This document shows, piece after piece, positions 1 through 5,293 of a stretch of 5,293 nucleotides of DNA. Under the pieces are notes generated by a model. That model saw only the letters and a list, made by a program, of their open reading frames with translations. It was not told the origin of the DNA and did not search any database. Within the stretch, counting starts at the first letter, position 1. The number at the start of each line of letters is the position of its first letter. The stretch is from an uncultured Bacteroidota bacterium (lineage in GTDB: Bacteria > Bacteroidota > Bacteroidia > Chitinophagales > Chitinophagaceae): the NCBI GenBank assembly GCA_903835145.1, contig CAILMA010000775.1:1-5293 (forward strand). The letters are read 5' to 3'. Made by a program: the position numbers and the translations under genes.

Positions 1-676
1 GCAGTCCATTTTTTCAATAGGGAGGGCAAGTATTGCAAATTTATCCGATTCTCTTTTCAATCAATTTGCGCGTATTGATCAAATTTCCAGATTGTTCATT
101 AATGAAACTTATATTGACCCTTTGAATATTTACTACAAAAACGTAAATGGACATGGTTTTATTAGAAAGGAGAATGAAACGAAATTTTACAGTTTATTCA
201 ATGCTGCTAGCGGATACCAGTCAACCATTCCGATTGTTTTAGTGATAAAGTATTATAACGAAGTAAGAAAACGCAAGAAAACATTCCTTATTGAAGAGCC
301 TGAATTGAATCTCTTTCCATCAGCACAGGATGAATTAATTCGTTATCTGGTCGACAATACCATCAACAACGGCAACGCAGTTTTGTTAACGACCCATAGT
401 CCATATGCATTAACTTCGCTTAACAATATGATGTTAGCATATCAGGTAGGGCAAATTGATGGGAAAAAGACAACCGAGTTAGTTGATGAAAAGTACTGGA
501 TCAATTCAAAAGATGTTTCAGCCTATTTGATGAAATCGGATGGAACAGCTGAGGATATAATGGATTATGAAGTTAAACAAATAAAAGCAGATCGAATTGA
601 CGAGGTTTCAAGGGAATTCAATAGGATATACGATGAAATGTTGGATATAAAATATGCGGCAAACAATGCGGGATAG
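1..676 (+). CDS. AAA/ABC-type ATPase (AAA_15/AAA_21-like), C-terminal part; 5' end outside window
   Basis: The frame is open from the first complete codon at position 2, so 224 residues of the C-terminal part are visible and the true start lies upstream. Counting from that codon, AASGYQ (68-73) is the ABC-like signature of the predicted-ATPase families AAA_15/AAA_21. FLIEEPELNLFP (around 95-106) is Walker B with the catalytic Glu pair at 98-99, and TTHSPYA (130-136) is the H-loop with His132. The Walker A P-loop must be outside the window. No TOPRIM domain follows: the protein ends about 90 residues after the H-loop, unlike OLD nucleases. Such ATPases power or sense in several defence and DNA-repair systems and are often paired with a small nuclease. 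The gene overlaps the next frame by 23 nt, implying translational coupling and a shared role. The region is visibly more A+T-rich than the downstream sdhB. The ATPase call is firm; the exact biological role is unknown. Confidence 0.85.
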   Translation, partial: QSIFSIGRASIANLSDSLFNQFARIDQISRLFINETYIDPLNIYYKNVNGHGFIRKENETKFYSLFNAASGYQSTIPIVLVIKYYNEVRKRKKTFLIEEPELNLFPSAQDELIRYLVDNTINNGNAVLLTTHSPYALTSLNNMMLAYQVGQIDGKKTTELVDEKYWINSKDVSAYLMKSDGTAEDIMDYEVKQIKADRIDEVSREFNRIYDEMLDIKYAANNAG

Positions 677-866
677 GCTTAAAAGTTGTGAAGTTTTTCG
701 GGACAACCGGTCTATTCCTTCTGTTAGTGAAAAAGGGAAAACTTATCAAATTGATAATAAAGAAAAAGAAGAGATAGCCTGTATCCGTGTTGATAACTGC
801 GTATTCAAACAAACTGATGGAAAAAAGTGTGATTATTTATTTGAAATTGAAGGACGAAAAAAATGA
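654..866 (+). CDS. N-terminal part of a PD-(D/E)XK-like small protein (split or frameshifted gene)
   Basis: This 70-residue frame begins inside the 3' end of the ATPase gene (ATG 654; a second ATG at 666 is an equally possible start) and stops with TGA at 864-866. It carries the strand-forming segment KKCDYLFEIE (57-66), whose Asp60 would be the first metal ligand of a PD-(D/E)XK core. The missing ExK half is encoded in the -1 frame directly downstream (863-1099). Joined at the A7 run, the two parts give a 148-residue protein with D60-x14-E75-x-K77, a normal spacing for this fold. I recall small companion proteins of Bacteroidota ATPases containing a similar CDYLF...VELKGSD stretch, but cannot verify this by search. 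Seen: the overlap, the motif and the matching frame break. Inferred: nuclease-like fold and partnership with the ATPase. Alone, this frame would lack a catalytic site. Confidence 0.6.
   Translation: MRQTMRDRLKSCEVFRDNRSIPSVSEKGKTYQIDNKEKEEIACIRVDNCVFKQTDGKKCDYLFEIEGRKK
857..863 (+). other. Slippery heptamer A-AAA-AAA at the frame junction
   Basis: Seven A residues are read in the upstream frame as cgA AAA AAA and followed directly by TGA. This fits the X-XXY-YYZ pattern of bacterial -1 frameshift sites, and a one-base slip back continues exactly into the downstream VELKGSD frame. I see no obvious strong downstream stem-loop. The nearby AAGGA is only 2 nt upstream of the heptamer, closer than the usual stimulatory position, and suits reinitiation better. 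A homopolymer indel from sequencing, or a real inactivating mutation, explains the same pattern. Confidence 0.5.
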
Positions 867-1099
867 TTTATGTTGAGTTGAAAGGATCAGATATTGTTAG
901 AGCCTTAAAACAGGTATACGAAACGCTTAAACAAACAAAACATGTTTACGCCGGTTGGGTGAATGAAGTGAGAATTGTAGTTGGAAATAGGGTGTCAACC
1001 AGTATATATAACAGACAAGAATATGAGAATTTGCGCAAAAGTTGTAGTGGGGGTAAAGTAACCATACATCACATTAACATTTATAAAGAGACGTTATAA
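863..1099 (+). CDS. C-terminal part of the PD-(D/E)XK-like small protein (split or frameshifted gene)
   Basis: This 78-residue frame starts with an ATG that overlaps the preceding stop as ATGA. Its first residues [10 protein letters not shown] supply the E-x-K pair (Glu5, Lys7) of a PD-(D/E)XK core. The following helix [13 protein letters not shown] has a Gln in the position often seen after the ExK strand. Next come a hydrophobic strand (VRIVVGN) and a short basic tail. Reading the upstream frame into this one by a -1 shift at the A7 run gives an unbroken domain, so I regard the two frames as halves of one gene. An AAGGA at 850-854 lies 8 nt before this ATG and could support reinitiation, in which case two chains would have to assemble. 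The stop at 1097-1099 is 8 nt upstream of sdhB. A catalytic role is inferred from motif spacing only. Confidence 0.6.
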   Translation: MIYVELKGSDIVRALKQVYETLKQTKHVYAGWVNEVRIVVGNRVSTSIYNRQEYENLRKSCSGGKVTIHHINIYKETL

Positions 1100-1107
1100 G
1101 ATTCGTT

Positions 1108-1881
1108 ATGCAGCATTATACAATGAACCTCACCCTTAAGGTGTGGAAGCAGAAAAACAACAAAGCCAAGGGTGCTTTTGAAACTTATCAGGTGAAGAAT
1201 ATTTCTTCGGAAATGTCTTTCCTCGAAATGTTTGACGTGTTGAATGAGCAACTGGTGGCAGAAGGCAAGGAGCCTATTGCATTTGATCACGATTGCCGTG
1301 AAGGTATTTGTGGTATGTGCAGTATGTATATTAATGGCCGCGCACACGGCCCATGGCACCACAATACTACCTGCCAGCTCCATATGAGAGAGTATAAAGA
1401 TGGCGATACAATAGTTGTAGAGCCATGGAGAGCTAATTCATTCCCGGTAATTAAGGATCTCGTTGTTGATCGCTCGGCGTTCGATCGCATCATACAGGCA
1501 GGAGGTTACATATCCGTTAACACGGGTAATGCCGTGGATGCCAATGCTTTACCAATAGAAAAGCAGAAAGCTGATGATTCTTTTGCAGCGGCAATGTGTA
1601 TCGGTTGTGGCGCATGCGTTGCAGCTTGCCCTAATGCTTCTGCTATGTTGTTCGTTTCTGCAAAGGTTTCTCATCTGGCTCTTTTGCCACAGGGTGAGCC
1701 AGAGCGCAAAACAAGGGCGTTCAATATGGTGAACCAAATGGATACTGAAGGTTTTGGCAGCTGTACTAACATTGGTGCGTGCGAAGCCGAATGCCCTAAA
1801 GGAATTTCGCTTGAAAATATTGCCCGCCTTAATCGTGAGTATATCGGGTCGATATTCTCAGGTAGTGCCGAAGGAATTTAA
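1108..1881 (+). CDS. sdhB: Succinate dehydrogenase/fumarate reductase iron-sulfur subunit
   Basis: This subunit carries electrons from the FAD of the SdhA/FrdA flavoprotein to quinone at the membrane anchor (respiratory complex II, cytoplasmic face). The 257-residue protein is full length for the Bacteroidota form. The N-terminal ferredoxin-like domain holds the [2Fe-2S] ligands C63, C68, C71 (CREGICGMC) and C89. The C-terminal domain holds [12 protein letters not shown] (C164, C167, C170, C174) and [12 protein letters not shown] (C219, C225, C229). By comparison with E. coli FrdB, C164/C167/C170/C229 bind [4Fe-4S] and C174/C219/C225 bind [3Fe-4S]. No ligand is missing, so the gene looks functional. 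ATG 1108 is used here; ATG 1123 (giving MNLTLKVW) is a plausible start because homologs often begin near there. The usual upstream neighbour sdhA is absent; the gene follows the defence-like frames by 8 nt. A terminator follows 25 nt downstream. Confidence 0.96.
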   Translation: MQHYTMNLTLKVWKQKNNKAKGAFETYQVKNISSEMSFLEMFDVLNEQLVAEGKEPIAFDHDCREGICGMCSMYINGRAHGPWHHNTTCQLHMREYKDGDTIVVEPWRANSFPVIKDLVVDRSAFDRIIQAGGYISVNTGNAVDANALPIEKQKADDSFAAAMCIGCGACVAACPNASAMLFVSAKVSHLALLPQGEPERKTRAFNMVNQMDTEGFGSCTNIGACEAECPKGISLENIARLNREYIGSIFSGSAEGI

Positions 1882-1906
1882 ATCTTCTCTTACTATTAAG
1901 TATAAT

Positions 1907-1956
1907 AAAAAAACGTTTTGCGTATTCAGCTGCACTGAGACGCGAAACGTTTTTTT
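1907..1956 (+). terminator. Long A/T-flanked hairpin terminator after sdhB
   Basis: The arms 1907-1922 and 1941-1956 are complementary over 16 positions, with one G-U pair. The core is ACGTTTTGCG against CGCGAAACGT, flanked by seven A on the left and seven T on the right. An inner stem TCAG (1926-1929) / CTGA (1935-1938) encloses a CTGCA loop. The T tract fits rho-independent termination on the + strand. The mirrored A tract means the element could also terminate transcription arriving on the - strand. Confidence 0.85.
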
Positions 1957-1959
1957 GTT

Positions 1960-1983
1960 TCAATATATTCAATACCATCAATA
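1960..1983 (+). repeat. Three TCAATA units at 9-bp spacing
   Basis: TCAATA starts at 1960, 1969 and 1978, so the copies are exactly 9 bp apart; the first two are extended to TTCAATA. The repeat sits just downstream of the terminator in an AT-rich intergenic stretch. It could be an iterated protein-binding site for control of the NRPS-PKS gene, or chance in AT-rich DNA. Confidence 0.3.
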
Positions 1984-2039
1984 ATGACGTTGTATTTGTC
2001 GCCGAATCAAAACAAGAATAAATTCAAATATTGGTTTTC

Positions 2040-2056
2040 AGGTAACAGTTATGCCT
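2040..2056. promoter_or_regulatory. Small imperfect palindrome, possible operator
   Basis: AGGTAAC and GTTA-TG-CCT form a 7-bp inverted repeat around a central A, with a 2-nt bulge in the right arm. It lies about 50-60 bp before the likely start of the NRPS-PKS gene, where a regulator site would be sensible. The rest of the 1957-2090 intergenic stretch shows no gene. I could not find a convincing Bacteroidota-type promoter (TTTG spaced from TAnnTTTG). Confidence 0.2.
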
Positions 2057-2090
2057 GCTTCTAAATGGTAAAAAAATATTGTGAAAGAAT

Positions 2091-2096
2091 AGGTGA
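2091..2096 (+). promoter_or_regulatory. AGGTGA ribosome-binding site candidate for TTG 2103
   Basis: AGGTGA matches the complement of the 16S rRNA 3' end and lies 6 nt before TTG 2103, an ideal spacing. It also contains the in-frame TGA (2094-2096) that bounds the open frame, so no earlier start in this frame is possible. Bacteroidota rely little on Shine-Dalgarno pairing, so this supports but does not settle the start. Confidence 0.4.
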
Positions 2097-2102
2097 GTAG
2101 AG

Positions 2103-5100
2103 TTGAAGTTCGGAGTTATTCTCTATATTTATTTCCTGATTCAAGACAAAAAGTTAACCGGAATTTTGAAATCAAAACCTGATATTTATTCCTTATTTCA
2201 AAAGCAAGCGGAGGGAACTCCGGATGAAATTGCCATTAGTTTTGGCGATAAACAACTTACGTATGCTGAGTTGTTTAATAAATCCGGGGAATTAGGTCAA
2301 AAGTTAGAAGATCAACTCCCAAATTCCCCAATTGTTGCAGTTAGTGCCACCCGATCAGTTGATATGGTTGTGGCTCTATTGGCAGTATTGCGTGCCGGCA
2401 AAGCTTATTTGCCACTCGATACCAGGCTCCCTGTAGAAAGATTAAAGCAGATTATTGCCGATTCACAAGTCAGTTTCTGTGTCTGCGTTGAGGATGAACG
2501 CCCCTTTTTTGAATCATTGGGAATCACATTTACCGATGCCAGCAGCCAGGCGCCTTTTATGGCGACCAATGCCGCTTATATTTTATATACTTCGGGCTCC
2601 ACAGGTAAGCCCAAGGGAGTAACTATGGGACAGGATGCGCTGGTAAACCTGCTGGAATGGCAGCAGCTGAATTCCTGCGCTGCTGAGCGAACCAGAACGC
2701 TTCAATTTGCACCTTTGAGCTTTGATGTCTCTTTTCAGGAAATTTGCTCCACTTTGACCACCGGAGGACAGCTTGTACTGGTGACAGACGAGTTGATACT
2801 TGAACCAACACATTTATTGCGGTACATACAAGAACAGCAAATTAACCGTTTGTTTCTCCCTTTTGTCGCTTTGCAATATCTTGCCGAAGCGGCGCAGACC
2901 GAGGGTGTATACCCAGCCTGTCTTCAGGAAGTGATAACAGCAGGCGAACAACTGAAGATCACGCCAGCCATTGCGGGTATGTTTAAGCAATTGAACAGAA
3001 CTGTTTTATATAACCAATACGGGCCAACTGAGTGCCATGTTGTTACAGCTTTGAAATTAACGGGAGACCCGGAATCATGGCCCGCATTGCCTTCAATCGG
3101 TGGACCTATAAGCAATGTCACGGTTCATATTATAGGCGAAAATGGTTCTATGGTAGCTGACGGACACCCGGGTGAGTTATGTATTTCGGGAATATGCCTC
3201 GCCAATGGCTATTTGAATAGCGAAGAATTAACACGTGAGAAATTCATTTTGTGGAATCACCCTGAAAATGGTGTTATCCGGATTTATAAAACCGGCGATG
3301 TAGCACGAAAATTGCCAGACGGCAATTATGAGTTCCTTGGGCGTATTGACGACCAAGTTAAAATTTCGGGATACCGGGTTGAAACAGGCGAGGTTGAAGC
3401 AGTTATTGCTCAACAGGAAGGTATAAAGCAGGTTGTAGTTAACGCTATTGGCGATGAAAAAGGCAGCAAAAGGCTCGTCGCTTACATGGTATCGGCGAGT
3501 TCGAATAAGGATACCAATAAGATTCGCAAAGCGCTTGAACAATCCCTTCCTGAATACATGGTGCCATCTCAATTTATTTGGGTTGAGGATTTACCTAAGA
3601 CGCCATCAGGTAAAGTGGATAAAAAAGCCTTGCCTGCACCTGGAAGGATAAGACCGGAGGTCTCGGCCTCGTTTCAGCACGCTGTTTCTGTTGTTGAGCA
3701 GCAGATAGCTGCCGTTTGGTGCGATGTACTTGGATTGGATAGGGCAGGGACAAGAGATAATTTTTTCGAGTTGGGTGGCAGTTCAATTCTTGCCATAAAA
3801 ACAATAGCCGCTCTCAAACTAAAATACAGCCTCCAACTGCCAATAGTTAAATTATATCAATTTCCAACAATAGAGGGTATTGCCAATTGGCTGGAAACGA
3901 AGGATCAAACAACAATTTTAGAGTCAATAACGCGCACCGAAAGGCAGGAAAAAACCTCGGATATTGCTATTATAGGTATGGCCGGTCGGTTTCCGGGTGC
4001 TGATACTGTTGATGATTTGTGGGAAATTTTGTGCGACGGGAAGGAAACAATCAGCTTTTTCACAAAGGAAGAATTGGACCCGTATTTAAACGCAATTGAA
4101 GTCAATGACGTACATTATGTCGCAGCACGTGGTCTTATTAATGATGCAGATAAATTTGACGCATCATTTTTCGGCATAAATCCACGATTAGCTGAACTGA
4201 TGGACCCTCAGCAGCGCATATTTCTGGAAATAGCATGGGAGGCACTTGAAAGTGCAGGATACATTCCAGGGCATAAAAAGGGCTCTATTGGCGTTTTTGC
4301 AGGATCGGGTAATAACTCGTACTACCTCAATAATGTATTGCCCAATAAAGAATTAATTGAACAGGTCGGTGGTTTTCAGGTAATGACCCTTAACGAGAAG
4401 GACTATGTAGCTTCCCGCACTGCATTTTCACTCAATCTTAAGGGTGCCGCTGTAAGTGTGCATTCCGGGTGTTCCACTTCATTACTTGCAGTTGCCCAAG
4501 CCGTTCAAAGCATTAGGGCTGGTCAATGCACTGTTGCGCTTGCGGGTGGTGTTGCAATTACCTCACCGCTTAAAAGCGGTCATATATATCAGGACGGTAC
4601 AATGCTGAGTAAGGACGGGCATACCCGTTCCTTTGATGCCAACGCAACTGGAACTGTTTTTAGCGATGGCGCCGGTGTTGTTTTGCTCAAGCGACTCGAT
4701 GATGCCGTAGCCGATGGAGATATCATCTACTCCGTAATAAAGGGCGTGGGATTAAACAACGATGGGGGAGACAAAGGCGTATTCACTGCGCCAAGTGCCG
4801 AAGGACAGGCGGGTGCCATACTGATGGCCCTGCATGATGCAGGCGTTGCTCCTTCCGATATTTCTTACATCGAAGCGCATGGAACAGCAACCCCGCTTGG
4901 TGATCCGATAGAAATAGAAGGTCTGAAACTGGCTTTTGCCGGAAGTAGCGATAGTCAGTTTTGCGCGCTTGGGTCGGTTAAAAGTAACCTTGGGCACCTT
5001 ACCGCGGCAGCCGGCGTTGCGGGACTTATTAAAACAACATTAGCATTATATCATAAGCAGATTCCGGCCACCATTAATTTCGATATCCCGAATCCTGAAA

Positions 5101-5293
5101 TAGAACTGACGGATAGTCCATTTTTTATTAATAATAGACTGAGAAACTGGGATGCTACCGGAAGGCGTTCTGCAGGAGTAAGTTCGTTTGGGGTAGGTGG
5201 TACTAATGTGCACGTAGTGTTGCAGGATTTTGAAAACATTAAACCGGAAATAGGTCAGGGCAGACCCGCCGAGTTGTTTTGTTGGTCGGCAAA
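2103..5293 (+). CDS. Hybrid NRPS-PKS, starter module adenylation-carrier-ketosynthase; 3' end outside window
   Basis: One frame stays open for 1063 codons to the window end. It encodes a multidomain assembly-line enzyme of the cytoplasm: adenylation (about 28-510), peptidyl carrier (529-597, Ser561) and ketosynthase (620-1043, Cys790/His926/His965). There is no condensation domain before the adenylation domain, so this looks like a loading module that activates an amino acid and passes it in cis to the ketosynthase for polyketide elongation. The last visible residues (RPAELFCWSA) resemble the linker that follows a ketosynthase, so an acyltransferase may come next. No ATG lies near the 5' end. 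TTG 2103 has an AGGTGA 6 nt upstream but gives an unusual hydrophobic leader (GVILYIYFLI). TTG 2166, 21 codons later, begins just before the conserved IYSLFQKQA segment and is a real alternative. The terminator before the gene suggests its own promoter, and it probably opens a secondary-metabolite operon. Confidence 0.93.
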   Translation, partial: MKFGVILYIYFLIQDKKLTGILKSKPDIYSLFQKQAEGTPDEIAISFGDKQLTYAELFNKSGELGQKLEDQLPNSPIVAVSATRSVDMVVALLAVLRAGKAYLPLDTRLPVERLKQIIADSQVSFCVCVEDERPFFESLGITFTDASSQAPFMATNAAYILYTSGSTGKPKGVTMGQDALVNLLEWQQLNSCAAERTRTLQFAPLSFDVSFQEICSTLTTGGQLVLVTDELILEPTHLLRYIQEQQINRLFLPFVALQYLAEAAQTEGVYPACLQEVITAGEQLKITPAIAGMFKQLNRTVLYNQYGPTECHVVTALKLTGDPESWPALPSIGGPISNVTVHIIGENGSMVADGHPGELCISGICLANGYLNSEELTREKFILWNHPENGVIRIYKTGDVARKLPDGNYEFLGRIDDQVKISGYRVETGEVEAVIAQQEGIKQVVVNAIGDEKGSKRLVAYMVSASSNKDTNKIRKALEQSLPEYMVPSQFIWVEDLPKTPSGKVDKKALPAPGRIRPEVSASFQHAVSVVEQQIAAVWCDVLGLDRAGTRDNFFELGGSSILAIKTIAALKLKYSLQLPIVKLYQFPTIEGIANWLETKDQTTILESITRTERQEKTSDIAIIGMAGRFPGADTVDDLWEILCDGKETISFFTKEELDPYLNAIEVNDVHYVAARGLINDADKFDASFFGINPRLAELMDPQQRIFLEIAWEALESAGYIPGHKKGSIGVFAGSGNNSYYLNNVLPNKELIEQVGGFQVMTLNEKDYVASRTAFSLNLKGAAVSVHSGCSTSLLAVAQAVQSIRAGQCTVALAGGVAITSPLKSGHIYQDGTMLSKDGHTRSFDANATGTVFSDGAGVVLLKRLDDAVADGDIIYSVIKGVGLNNDGGDKGVFTAPSAEGQAGAILMALHDAGVAPSDISYIEAHGTATPLGDPIEIEGLKLAFAGSSDSQFCALGSVKSNLGHLTAAAGVAGLIKTTLALYHKQIPATINFDIPNPEIELTDSPFFINNRLRNWDATGRRSAGVSSFGVGGTNVHVVLQDFENIKPEIGQGRPAELFCWSA
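2184..3641 (+). other. Adenylation domain, proline-like specificity code
   Basis: Core motifs appear in order (numbered from TTG 2103): A1 LTYAEL 52-57, A2 LRAGKAYLPLD 96-106, A3 TSGSTGKPKG 163-172, A4 FDVS from 207, A5 NQYGPTE 304-310, A6 GELCISG from 358, A7 YKTGD 395-399, A8 GRIDDQVKISGYRVE 413-427, A9 LPEYMVP 482-488 and A10 with Lys504. The domain is complete and should be active. Aligning by eye to GrsA, the ten specificity positions read D208 V209 Q212 F251 I278 A280 Q305 V313 V314 K504. From memory the known proline codes are DVQ(L/F)IAHVV-type, so the only departure is Gln for His at the seventh position. The predicted substrate is proline or a close analogue; the alignment was not computed. 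Confidence 0.8.
3687..3893 (+). other. Peptidyl carrier (thiolation) domain
   Basis: The four-helix carrier fold is recognisable from EQQIAAVWCDVLGL through the FFELGGSS motif to the closing FPTIEGIANWL helix. Ser561 (codon 3783-3785), the second Ser of GGSS, is the phosphopantetheine attachment site. The residue before it is Ser instead of the more common His or Asp. A linker of only about 22 residues connects it to the ketosynthase, which fits direct transfer of the aminoacyl chain. Confidence 0.9.
3960..5231 (+). other. Beta-ketoacyl synthase (ketosynthase) domain
   Basis: The domain opens with DIAIIGMAGRFPGA and contains MDPQQRIFLEIAWEALESAGY, typical of modular type I PKS. The catalytic triad is complete: Cys790 (codon 4470-4472) in VHSGCSTSLLA, His926 in EAHGTATPLGDP and His965 in KSNLGHLTAAAG. 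The C-terminal GVGGTNVHVVL closes the fold. The active-site Cys is preceded by HSG where most modular ketosynthases have DTA. The domain should decarboxylatively condense the carrier-bound aminoacyl group with a malonyl-type extender. Confidence 0.93.

Noticed and set aside
618..812. 64-codon - strand frame across the ATPase/small-gene overlap
   Set aside because: Antisense to the two overlapping + strand genes, with a composition typical of AT-rich complement and no motif.
857..866. Simple pseudogene call for the small nuclease-like gene
   Set aside because: Not adopted as the only reading, because the break falls exactly on a slippery heptamer with ATGA overlap and both halves keep intact key residues; the pseudogene and base-call options stay open in the findings.
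1081..1383. 100-codon open frame on the - strand overlapping the start of sdhB
   Set aside because: It lies antisense to a clearly conserved iron-sulfur subunit and its protein has no recognisable motif; it is a shadow of sdhB coding.
1754..1984. 76-codon + strand frame running from sdhB into the terminator
   Set aside because: It overlaps the conserved cysteine motif of sdhB in another frame and then reads through the terminator hairpin, so coding is not credible.
1957..2102. tRNA, CRISPR array, riboswitch or insertion-sequence end in the intergenic stretch
   Set aside because: I saw no cloverleaf, no spaced palindromic repeats, no aptamer-like conserved core and no terminal inverted repeats with target duplication.
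3228..3572. 114-codon - strand open frame inside the adenylation domain
   Set aside because: The + strand here encodes adenylation motifs A6 to A9 without a break; the antisense protein has no family features.
4752..4997. 81-codon - strand open frame inside the ketosynthase domain
   Set aside because: Fully antisense to conserved ketosynthase motifs including both catalytic histidines.

Overview
The window looks like chromosomal DNA of a member of the Bacteroidota, most likely near the Sphingobacteriia/Chitinophagia. The main reason is the succinate dehydrogenase iron-sulfur subunit, which has the form I know from that phylum. Moderate-to-low GC and mostly weak Shine-Dalgarno signals fit but do not prove this. 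All recognisable genes are on the + strand. The placement is from memory of family features, not from a search.

Left part (1-1099): the 3' end of an AAA/ABC-type ATPase gene (signature, Walker B and H-loop motifs visible; Walker A lies outside the window) overlaps two small reading frames (654-866 and 863-1099). Read together, these look like one ~148-residue protein with a D-x14-E-x-K core typical of PD-(D/E)XK nuclease-like folds. The two frames meet at a perfect in-frame A-AAA-AAA heptamer followed at once by TGA. The gene is therefore either frameshifted (mutation or base-call error), expressed by -1 ribosomal frameshifting, or split with ATGA-type coupling. An ATPase paired with a small nuclease-like partner resembles anti-phage defence modules. 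That role is inference.

Middle (1108-1956): a complete succinate dehydrogenase/fumarate reductase iron-sulfur subunit with all eleven cluster cysteines expected for [2Fe-2S], [4Fe-4S] and [3Fe-4S] centres. It starts 8 nt after the defence-like genes, where the flavoprotein gene (sdhA) would normally be expected. A long hairpin with flanking A and T tracts (1907-1956) closes this transcription unit.

Right part (1957-5293): a short AT-rich intergenic stretch with a 9-bp-periodic TCAATA repeat and a small imperfect palindrome is followed by one long open frame that runs off the window. It encodes a hybrid NRPS-PKS that begins directly with adenylation, peptidyl carrier and ketosynthase domains, with no condensation domain in front. 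The adenylation specificity residues read D-V-Q-F-I-A-Q-V-V-K, closest to the proline-type code. The gene thus probably loads proline or a proline-like amino acid and hands it to the ketosynthase for polyketide extension. It has no ATG near its 5' end. A TTG at 2103, preceded by AGGTGA, is the best start I can support, with TTG 2166 as the alternative. The window thus joins three unrelated functions: a putative defence module, central respiration, and the start of a secondary-metabolite cluster.
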